From positions 1,054,001 to 1,118,000 of the forward strand of contig NZ_CP011546.1 in NCBI RefSeq assembly GCF_001021065.1: a DNA stretch of 64,000 nucleotides, given 5' to 3'. The translations under genes were made by a program, and so were the position numbers. Positions 29,823 through 36,078 of the stretch are shown piece after piece. Below the pieces are notes generated by a model, which made no database searches, was not told where the DNA came from, and was given only the letters and a program-made list of their open reading frames with translations. The stretch comes from Corynebacterium uterequi (GTDB taxonomy: Bacteria; Actinomycetota; Actinomycetes; Mycobacteriales; Mycobacteriaceae). The stretch's first letter is position 1; every line of letters starts with the position of its first letter.

Positions 29823-29942
29823 TGTCGGTGGTTGATGACGGTGAGGAAACGCCCGGTCCCCTTTTCGAACCCGGAAGCTAAGCTCATTCGTGCTGATGGT
29901 ACTGCACTCGGGAGGGTGTGGGAGAGTAGGTTGCTGCCGATA
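29823..29942 (+). rRNA. rrf: 5S ribosomal RNA
   Basis: The 120-nt sequence has the conserved GAAACGCCCGGTCC, TCGAACCCGGAAGCTAAG and GGGAGAGTAGG blocks. Its ends pair (TGTCGGTGG with GCTGCCGATA). It lies about 135 bases after the 23S gene and is followed by a strong terminator. Confidence 0.95.
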
Positions 29943-29958
29943 CTTTAACTTCATGATT

Positions 29959-30031
29959 GGTGGTGGGTGATACCAGCCCTCGTGGCTCCCCGTGTGGGGG
30001 TTGGGGGGGTGGTGTCACCCACCACCTTTTT
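29959..30031 (+). terminator. rRNA operon terminator
   Basis: Arms GGTGGTGGGTGATACCA (29959-29975) and TGGTGTCACCCACCACC (30010-30026) pair over 17 bp with a single G-U pair, continue inward as C-rich against G-rich strands, and are followed by five T residues. It begins 17 bases after the 5S end. Confidence 0.9.
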
Positions 30032-30197
30032 GTTTGCGTGTGTGGGGGTTGTTGCGGGTAATCCCCGGGTCGCTGGGGGTGGTTCCGGCGGAGTGTGGGA
30101 GCCTTGGGGGTGGTGGTTTTCGTGCCACTCGGCCCAGGGTTCCGGCGAGACCCCACGGGGCCTTGGGGGTCGGGGTTGCTCCTTGATTTTGTGGGGC

Positions 30198-30213
30198 GGC
30201 TACACGTGTAGCC
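30198..30213. repeat. first copy of the 16-bp palindrome GGCTACACGTGTAGCC
   Basis: A perfect 16-bp palindrome. Identical copies lie at 30464-30479, 30693-30708, 30924-30939 and 31153-31168, where they close each repeat unit. This one stands alone at the left border of the array, 85 bases before the first recognisable unit. The stretch 30032-30197 between the terminator and this site holds no supported gene. Confidence 0.9.
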
Positions 30214-30282
30214 GGTATCGTCGTAGGCTTGAGACATTCGTCCGCGCCGATGCTTACTGGGTGATTCCTGTGATCGGCTATG

Positions 30283-30479
30283 CCGGGCATAGTCGGCAGT
30301 GTATCGGCGCTGCTAGCAACGTCCCGGACTGTCGGCGACGCCGACGAGCCCGTGCCGGGGACTGGAACCGGAGTCGGGTGGGGACGTGTTTCGCCCTTCA
30401 GGCCCACCGACACCGCCGAAGTCTGCAGCAGCGACCTCTCGGTGACAGCGAAGGGCGAAACCCGGCTACACGTGTAGCC
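30283..30479. repeat. tandem structured repeat, unit 1 (5' truncated)
   Basis: Carries the core shared by all units: CCGGGCATAGTCGGCAGT, a GTCGGCGACGCCGAC palindrome, and the arms GTTTCGCCCTTC and GAAGGGCGAAAC, closing with the 16-bp palindrome. The unit's first ~30 bases differ from the other copies. It is nearly identical to unit 2 over the remainder. Confidence 0.85.
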
Positions 30480-30708
30480 ACTATGAATACCGCTTTATGG
30501 AGCCGGCGGTTCCGGGCATAGTCGGCAGTGCAGTGTCGCTTCTAGGAACGTCCCGGACTGTCGGCGACGCCGACGAGCCCGTGCGGGGGACTGGAACCGG
30601 AGTCGGGTGGGGACGTGTTTCGCCCTTCAGGCCCACCGACACCGCCGAAGTCTGCAGCAGCGACCTCTCGGTGACAGCGAAGGGCGAAACCCGGCTACAC
30701 GTGTAGCC
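30480..30708. repeat. tandem structured repeat, unit 2
   Basis: Full 229-bp unit. It starts with CTATGAATACCGCTTTATGG and contains CTATG/CATAG, GTCGGCG/CGCCGAC and GTTTCGCCCTTC/GAAGGGCGAAAC inverted repeats, with CACCGA/TCGGTG nested inside the last. It ends in the 16-bp palindrome. One strand has an open frame of 69 codons whose TAG stop lies inside the palindrome. Confidence 0.9.
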
Positions 30709-30939
30709 ACTATGAATACCGCTTTATGGAGCCGGCGGTTCCGGGCATAGTCGGCAGTGCAGTGTCGCTTCTAGGAACGTCCCGGACTGTTGGCGACGCC
30801 GACGAGCCCGTGCTCGGGTCCGACTCCGGGCTCGGGTGGAGGCCGAGTCGCCCTTCAGGCTCACCGGAGCCGCCGGTTTCTGCTTGAGCCACCTCTCGGT
30901 GACAGTGAAGGGCGAAACCTATCGGCTACACGTGTAGCC
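30709..30939. repeat. tandem structured repeat, unit 3 (diverged)
   Basis: 231-bp unit. The outer parts match unit 2, but the loop between the GCCCTTC and GAAGGGC arms and the preceding 40 bases differ. A one-base length change destroys the forward open frame seen in unit 2, while at least 9 bp of the hairpin (TCGCCCTTC/GAAGGGCGA) still pair. Confidence 0.88.
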
Positions 30940-31168
30940 ACTATGAACAACGCTTTATGGAACCGGCGGTTCCGGGCATAGTCGGCAGTGCAGTGTCGCT
31001 TCTAGCAACGTCCCGGACTGTTGGCGACGCCGACGAGCTCGTGCTCTGGTCCGACGCTGGGGTTGAGCGGGACGTGATTCGCCCTTCAGGCCTACCGAAG
31101 GCGCCGAATTCCTGCAGAAGCGACCTTCCTGTGACAGCGAAGGGCGAAACCGGGCTACACGTGTAGCC
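30940..31168. repeat. tandem structured repeat, unit 4 (diverged)
   Basis: 229-bp unit ending in the last 16-bp palindrome. The hairpin is kept (TTCGCCCTTC/GAAGGGCGAA) although the loop and upstream segment have changed again. A forward frame is open over 69 codons, but its middle sequence has little similarity to unit 2. The array ends here without a further copy. Confidence 0.88.
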
Positions 31169-31248
31169 CCCAACAAGGTCTCTGCCACCCAGATCCGCTG
31201 AGGGTCGCTGTTGCTCAGCAGCGAACTGCTCCGGATGCGACGAGGGGT

Positions 31249-32010
31249 TTGATGGAACGAGGTTTCTCACCCCGCAGGGGATTGTGGATGCGGTGTTGGA
31301 TTTTGCTGATGCTCACCCAGACCAGGTGGCGGGGGAATGCGATTAGTAGGGAAATGGCCTGCCACGTAGGACTAGCAGACACGGAGTGCCTAGTATCCCC
31401 GGAGGCACTAGGCACCCACCCGCCTACAGCGTCGACGTGGTCGTCGCCGTCGGCGGTATCCGGAGTGACCACCCCCGCCACCACAGGACATGGCACGCCG
31501 ATGACCTCCCCGGGTCGGGTGTTGGTCAATGGGCGCAGTATTGATGCTGGTGGGTTGTCTCCGGCGGCGAGGATGCTAACGAGTGGTGTTCCTCGTGTGG
31601 GTGGGCCGTTGACGAATGGTACGGGGGTGATTGGTCGTGGGGTGACCCGGGCGAGAGGCGCTAGGGCTGGTGGTGGCGCTGGTCGGGTTGGTGGATCGTG
31701 GGCGTCGCCGAATGAGGCGAACCATGGTGGTGTGGGGTCGGAACGCGCCCCGTCTGCCCTGTATTACTCGGGCGGTTCGGGTTCGGGCTATGGTACTCCT
31801 GCTGACCCGGATGGCTCGTCGCCGGCCGGCTCCCCGGCATCAGGCTCCGCAGCATCTTCGTTCTCTTCGCCGATGTTCGGTGGCATGGGCGCTGGGGCGG
31901 GCCGTGGGCAGCGGAAGAGGCGGCCCTCAGCTGCGTTTTTAGCTGACGAGAGCTGGGGATTTAGTGTGTTTCGCTGCCGGGGCTGTGGCCGCGAAGAGTG
32001 GCACCGGTAG
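31249..32010 (+). pseudogene. decayed Gly/Ala/Ser-rich reading frame, possible PPE/WXG-type C-terminus
   Basis: The frame is open for 253 codons but looks composite. At 31251-31343 the plausible protein sequence lies in another frame (TRFLTPQGIVDAVLDFADAH, then a stop at TAG). From about 31440 the open frame gives a Pro/Thr-rich stretch, then GRSIDAGGLSPAARMLTSGV, Gly/Ala/Ser-rich sequence and GGMGAGAGRGQRKRRPSAAF near the end. The last part resembles the C-terminal tail of actinobacterial PPE/WXG100-like proteins (a GGMGAGA run before a basic stretch and a short acidic tail). No N-terminal domain, start signal or secretion genes are present. I take it as a gene remnant; similarity to a named family is tentative. 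Confidence 0.35.
31386..31415. repeat. inverted repeat inside the decayed frame
   Basis: GTGCCTAGT (31386-31394) and ACTAGGCAC (31407-31415) form a perfect 9-bp inverted repeat around a 12-base loop. Its role is unknown. Confidence 0.6.
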
Positions 32011-32171
32011 GGCGAAGGCGGCTGCGGCGGCGAGGAGCAACACGGTGGCTGCACCACCGAACAGAGCGGCCGGGCTCCATCGGCGATCTGACCTTTTCGT
32101 GGACCTCGTTGCGGCTCGATGGTACTTGGAATGCTCCCGTGGCGGTGGGCCCTTACCTAGATAAACCAAAA

Positions 32172-32298
32172 CCGGATCAGCACACCCCGAGAAGGCTGGT
32201 CCGGCTTGGCTGAGCTTTCCGCTCGAAAAGAACGTTAGCGCGGTTGCTGAGGTTCTGCAGCACAACTAGGACAAAATCACATTCACACCGAAATGTGA
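32172..32298. repeat. two-hairpin dispersed repeat, copy A
   Basis: First hairpin CCGGATCAGC (32172-32181) / GCTGGTCCGG (32195-32204) with loop ACACCCCGAGAAG. Second hairpin TCACATT (32277-32283) / AATGTGA (32292-32298). The same pair in the same order recurs at 32670 and 32975. Confidence 0.8.
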
Positions 32299-32669
32299 CC
32301 GATTCCGGCGATGGGGGAGCGGCTCCAGCAGGAGTGACCGCTGCCTAGTACCTCAACCTCACCAGGCGACTTTCAATCCCATCACGCTAGCACTGGGGCA
32401 ACGCCGCTAAGGAAAGAGGGCTCATCGAGCGGCTACAGGATGGAGAGAAGCTTGGCGACCTCTGCAAGCGGATCCGCTCGGGTCGAGATCGCGTCGAGGC
32501 CGTGCCAAACCTAAGGCAGAGATGCGGGCGTCGAGGGCGATCGGAGCCTCACCGAGAGGAGGGCACCGGGGTGCTTGGCAGGGGCCGTCGGTCACGTCCG
32601 CGGTAGATGCGGACTGGCACGTCCGCGGTGGTGACGATAACCCCTCGCCGCGTCGACACCGTGGAAAAG

Positions 32670-32801
32670 AGAGCCGGACCAGCACACCCCGAGAAGGCTG
32701 GTCCGGCTCTGAACGGGTTCTCCGTTCATGAGGAACAATAATGCCTCGTCGGTTATTTAGCAGCTCGAACGGCAAAAGATCACATTTTCACTGGAATGTG
32801 A
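32670..32801. repeat. two-hairpin dispersed repeat, copy B
   Basis: First hairpin is a perfect 14-bp stem AGAGCCGGACCAGC / GCTGGTCCGGCTCT (32670-32710) with the same 13-base loop as copy A. A small extra hairpin GAACGG/CCGTTC lies at 32711-32727. Second hairpin TCACATT (32780-32786) / AATGTGA (32795-32801), with the same arm spacing as copy A. Confidence 0.85.
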
Positions 32802-32974
32802 CGAGATCTGCAGTGTGAAGGCGTCGGCGTGCGACTGCTGGGCTGGTGTTGGCGCAGACAGCAAGGAGTCGCGCTCGATGGGGCGGAAGCGTCAGTAGGG
32901 ATGGAAGCGGTCTTTCCATCACGGAGAAGCGCTACGGTTGCAGCATCTCGCCGGCGGTGCTTGCAGCGACGAAA

Positions 32975-33108
32975 AACCGGACCAGCGCCCCCCGAGTATG
33001 CTGGTCCGGTTCCCGCGAGCGCCTTGCGCTCTCACCGAGGATGATAGCTGTGCTGCAGGGTTTCCGCAGTGTGAAGAAGACAATGTCACTTTTCTCTCGC
33101 TGTGTGAC
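32975..33108. repeat. two-hairpin dispersed repeat, copy C
   Basis: First hairpin AACCGGACCAGC (32975-32986) / GCTGGTCCGGTT (33000-33011). The second is weaker, GTCAC (33085-33089) / GTGAC (33104-33108). A GCAGTGTGAAG segment at 33066 also follows copy B near 32810, marking a longer shared unit. Confidence 0.75.
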
Positions 33109-33311
33109 GTAGTCGGGGACTGTCGCTGTCACCTCTACCGAGGCTATCGCCGGGAGCGCTCGCCGGTGGCTGCCTCCCACCGGAGGCGGGCTGCGGATGT
33201 TCACGAGGCGGCTCATCGGCACTATCCGTAAGTATGACTATCTGGTATTGCCCACCGTCAAGACTTCTGGTTCAAATCTTGCACTACAAGCGCTTGGATG
33301 TGGAGTTTGTC

Positions 33312-33322
33312 ACATCAGATGT
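33312..33322. promoter_or_regulatory. operator-like palindrome, distal copy
   Basis: ACATCAGATGT is a perfect palindrome around its central base and is followed by CCTAT. A near copy followed by the same CCTAT lies at 33407-33417. Such short palindromes are typical of GntR-type regulators; none is encoded nearby. Confidence 0.45.
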
Positions 33323-33350
33323 CCTATCGCCGCCCGGACATCGTCCGTTG

Positions 33351-33364
33351 TTCACATTTGTGAA
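33351..33364. promoter_or_regulatory. palindrome TTCACATTTGTGAA
   Basis: A perfect 14-bp palindrome upstream of the transporter operon. Half-site order is CACA..TGTG, the opposite of the TGTG..CACA order of the CRP-like regulator GlxR, so it is not assigned to that protein. Confidence 0.4.
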
Positions 33365-33368
33365 ACCA

Positions 33369-33390
33369 CCCCCGAGCGGGGGGCTTTGTT
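33369..33390 (+). terminator. GC hairpin followed by T-rich sequence
   Basis: CCCCC (33369-33373) and GGGGG (33378-33383) form a short strong stem, followed by CTTTGTT. It may end transcripts entering from the repeat region before the transporter promoter. Confidence 0.5.
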
Positions 33391-33393
33391 CTA

Positions 33394-33425
33394 GTTAGGA
33401 CTCCTAACGTCTGATGTCCTATATC
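33394..33425 (+). promoter_or_regulatory. transporter operon promoter with overlapping palindromes
   Basis: GTTAGGAcTCCTAAC (33394-33408) is a perfect palindrome. It overlaps ACGTCTGATGT (33407-33417), the proximal copy of the operator-like site at 33312. TATATC (33420-33425) is a possible -10 box. Two different palindromes over one promoter suggest control by two regulators. Confidence 0.45.
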
Positions 33426-33521
33426 CTAGAGTCAGTTAACGGAAGGTAACTAAGACGTTTTTCGTCCGTCGAGCCGGTTCCTCGGCTCGGAAACTTTTTA
33501 ACCCGAGAAAGGGGTTGTCCC

Positions 33522-35087
33522 ATGAAGTTCCAACGTAGCCGCCTCATCGCGTCCCTGGCCGCCGCGAGCCTTCTGCTCACCGCCTGTGGCGGAGGCAGTG
33601 GCAGCAGCACGGGTGACAGCGGTTCGACCGGCGGTGGCGATTCCGAGATCAACCTGGGTGTCGCCTACGAGACCACCAACTACGACCCGTCGTCCACCTC
33701 GTCCGCGCTGGCAATGGGCACGAACTGGCACGTCATGGAGGGTCTCTACGAGCTGAACATGAACGACTACTCGGTGCGTCCGGCGCTGGCCGCTGGCGAC
33801 CCGACCGAGGTCTCTGACACCGAGCTGGAGATCGCCCTGCGCCCCGAGGCCAAGTTCTCCGACGGCACTCCGGTCACGTCGGCTGACGTCGTCGAGTCCT
33901 TCAACCGGGCCATGGCTGAGGGCAACCTCTACGCCTCCTTCCTGAGCTTCGTCGACTCTGTCGAGGCGAAGGATGACAACACGGTTACCGTCAAGCTGGC
34001 GCAGCCCTTCTCGCTGGCCAAGGAGCGGTTGGCGATCGTGAAGATCGTCCCGGCTTCCTCTACCAAGGAGGAAATGACCTCGATGCCGATCGGTACCGGC
34101 CCGTGGAAGTACGAGGCCATCACCGATGCCAACATCACCGCCGTGCCGAATGAGTTCTACAACGGCGACGACGCCTACGCCGCGAAGGCGGACAAGATGG
34201 TGTGGGACATCATCAAGGATGACACCGCCCGCACCACCGCGGCCACCTCGGGCACCATCGACATCATGGAGGCTGTCAACGCAGACAACGCCCCGCTGCT
34301 TGAAGCCGCTGGCTTCACTGTGGAGGAGGTTGATGGCTTCAACCTGCCGTTCCTGCTCTTCAACACCACCAAGGCGCCTTTCGACAAGCCTGAGGTTCGC
34401 CAGGCCTTCTTCTACGCCATCGACACTCAGAAGCTCATCGACAACAACATGTCGGGCAAGGCCGTGGCCGCCACCTCCTTCCTCCCGGAGAGCCACCCGA
34501 ACTACCACAAGGCAGCTAACGTCTTCACCCACGACCCGGAGAAGGCCAAGAAGCTGCTGGCGGATAACGACGTCAAGGATCTGTCCGTCACCCTGCTGAC
34601 GACCGATCACCCGTGGATCTCCGATATGGCTCCGCAGATCAAGGCTGATCTCGAGGCCGTCGGCATCAAGGTCAACATCCAGTCCGAGGCGTCTCAGTCC
34701 CTCTACGCCAACAACCTCGACGTGGAGAAGCCCACCTTCGACCTGGCACTGGCCCCGGGCGACCCGTCGGTGTTCGGTAACGACCCGGCCCTCCTCGTCG
34801 ACTGGTGGTACGGCGACAACGTCTGGACCACCCAGCGCACCTTCTGGCAGGAATCCGATCCGGAGGCCTGGGAGAAGCTCAACACCTTGATGAAGGAGTC
34901 CACCTCGCTGGAGGGCGATGCCCAGCAGGAGAAGTGGAACGAGGCCATGGACCTCATCTCCCAGGAGGTTCCGCTGTACCCGCTGTTCCACCGCACCATG
35001 ATCACTGGCTACAACGCCAATGAGATTGAAGGCTTCGAGCCCATCGGCACCACGGGTCTGTGGACCCTGGGAACGTCGACCAAGTAA
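33522..35087 (+). CDS. ABC transporter substrate-binding lipoprotein, family 5 (peptide/nickel/sialic-acid type)
   Basis: The 521-residue protein has a signal peptide with lipobox LLTAC (Cys about residue 20), a Gly/Ser/Thr linker, and the family 5 solute-binding fold (NLGVAYETTNYDPSSTSS, PEAKFSDGTPVTSADVVESF, RQAFFYAIDTQKLIDNNMSG). Tethered to the outer face of the membrane, it delivers ligand to the permeases encoded next. First gene of a four-gene operon; GAAAGGGG precedes the ATG. The substrate cannot be read: family 5 proteins bind oligopeptides, but in Corynebacterium a similar operon takes up sialic acid. Confidence 0.92.
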   Translation: MKFQRSRLIASLAAASLLLTACGGGSGSSTGDSGSTGGGDSEINLGVAYETTNYDPSSTSSALAMGTNWHVMEGLYELNMNDYSVRPALAAGDPTEVSDTELEIALRPEAKFSDGTPVTSADVVESFNRAMAEGNLYASFLSFVDSVEAKDDNTVTVKLAQPFSLAKERLAIVKIVPASSTKEEMTSMPIGTGPWKYEAITDANITAVPNEFYNGDDAYAAKADKMVWDIIKDDTARTTAATSGTIDIMEAVNADNAPLLEAAGFTVEEVDGFNLPFLLFNTTKAPFDKPEVRQAFFYAIDTQKLIDNNMSGKAVAATSFLPESHPNYHKAANVFTHDPEKAKKLLADNDVKDLSVTLLTTDHPWISDMAPQIKADLEAVGIKVNIQSEASQSLYANNLDVEKPTFDLALAPGDPSVFGNDPALLVDWWYGDNVWTTQRTFWQESDPEAWEKLNTLMKESTSLEGDAQQEKWNEAMDLISQEVPLYPLFHRTMITGYNANEIEGFEPIGTTGLWTLGTSTK

Positions 35088-35125
35088 CTACTAACCGCCA
35101 CCGCGTCTTATAAGGAGAGTTTCTG

Positions 35126-36073
35126 ATGAACACACTCATCCGACTCGTCGGCCGCAGGCTCGTCGCACTGCCGCTGATGGTCCTGGGTGTGACTTTCCTG
35201 GTGTTTGTTCTCATGAGTCTCTCGCCGATCGACCCGGCTTACGCCGCGCTCGGTGAGAACGCCACGGCCGAGGCTCTCGCAGCCTACCGTGAATCTCATG
35301 GTCTGAACGATCCCTGGATTGTCCAATTCGGCGCTTACGTCGTCGGCCTTCTCCAAGGTGATCTCGGCACCTATGGTGTTGGTGATGACTCTGTGGCTGA
35401 GAAGGTTTTCACCGCGCTGCCGGTGACCATGCAGCTGACCTTCATCGGCCTCATCATTGCAGTGATCTTCGCCTTCCCGTTCGGCGTGCTTGCCGCGCTC
35501 TACCGTGATCGTTGGCCGGATCAGATTATCCGTATTATCTCGGTGGCGTGCTTGGCCACCCCGTCCTTCTGGCTCGCCATTCTGCTTGTTCTGGTTTTCA
35601 TGGGCAAGCTGCCAGTCGCCGGCGCGTTGCCTGCCTTCTCCGAAGATCCGGGCGGATGGTTGGCACGCATGATCCTCCCGGCCTTCGCTCTGGCTGTCCC
35701 AGTTATCGGTCAGATGACACGCATCGTGCGTACCTCCATGGTCGAGGAACTTGATAACGACTACGTTCGTACCGCGCTCGGTGCCGGTGTGCCGAAGCAT
35801 ATCGTGATCTCTCGAAACGTCCTCCGCAATGCGCTGATTACGCCGGTCACGGTGCTCGGTCTGCGCGTCGGCTACCTCATGGGTGGTGCGGTGGTCATCG
35901 AGATCATCTTCAACCTTCCCGGCATGGGCCGGGTGCTCATCGACGGCATCACCCAGAACTGGGTCACCGTGGTGCAGGGTGCCACGCTAGTCGTGGCGGT
36001 TGCCTTCATCGTGGTGAACATCGTCGTCGATCTGCTCTACATCCTCATCAACCCGCGGATTCGGGCGGTGTAA
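35126..36073 (+). CDS. ABC transporter permease, DppB/OppB type
   Basis: The 315-residue membrane protein has six predicted helices, the first at residues about 10-30 (VALPLMVLGVTFLVFVLMSL). The EAA loop that docks the ATPase is visible near DYVRTALGAGVPKHIVISRN. A long extracellular segment follows helix 1, as in DppB/OppB. Second gene of the operon, 38 bases after the binding protein and 5 before the fused permease-ATPase. ATG after AAGGAGAG. Confidence 0.93.
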   Translation: MNTLIRLVGRRLVALPLMVLGVTFLVFVLMSLSPIDPAYAALGENATAEALAAYRESHGLNDPWIVQFGAYVVGLLQGDLGTYGVGDDSVAEKVFTALPVTMQLTFIGLIIAVIFAFPFGVLAALYRDRWPDQIIRIISVACLATPSFWLAILLVLVFMGKLPVAGALPAFSEDPGGWLARMILPAFALAVPVIGQMTRIVRTSMVEELDNDYVRTALGAGVPKHIVISRNVLRNALITPVTVLGLRVGYLMGGAVVIEIIFNLPGMGRVLIDGITQNWVTVVQGATLVVAVAFIVVNIVVDLLYILINPRIRAV

Positions 36074-36078
36074 CGATC

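Larger units (their letters stand above)
32011..33311. other. long non-coding interval carrying the two-hairpin repeats
   Basis: Apart from the three repeat copies described separately, I see no gene, tRNA or mobile element here. Short open frames exist on both strands, but they lack start signals and show no recognisable protein sequence. Confidence 0.6.

Noticed and set aside
30198..31168. CRISPR array in the repeat region
   Set aside because: The unit is about 230 bp and contiguous, without short direct repeats separated by unique spacers, and no cas gene is present.
30198..33108. Insertion sequence or MITE with transposase
   Set aside because: No transposase frame, and no terminal inverted repeats with target duplications could be identified. 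The hairpin elements may still be mobile, but there is no proof.
33351..33364. GlxR (CRP-type) binding site
   Set aside because: The half-sites are CACA..TGTG, reversed relative to the TGTG..CACA consensus.
33498..34991. A 497-codon minus-strand frame opposite the substrate-binding protein
   Set aside because: The + strand encodes a complete lipoprotein with a lipobox; the minus frame has no signal or family features.
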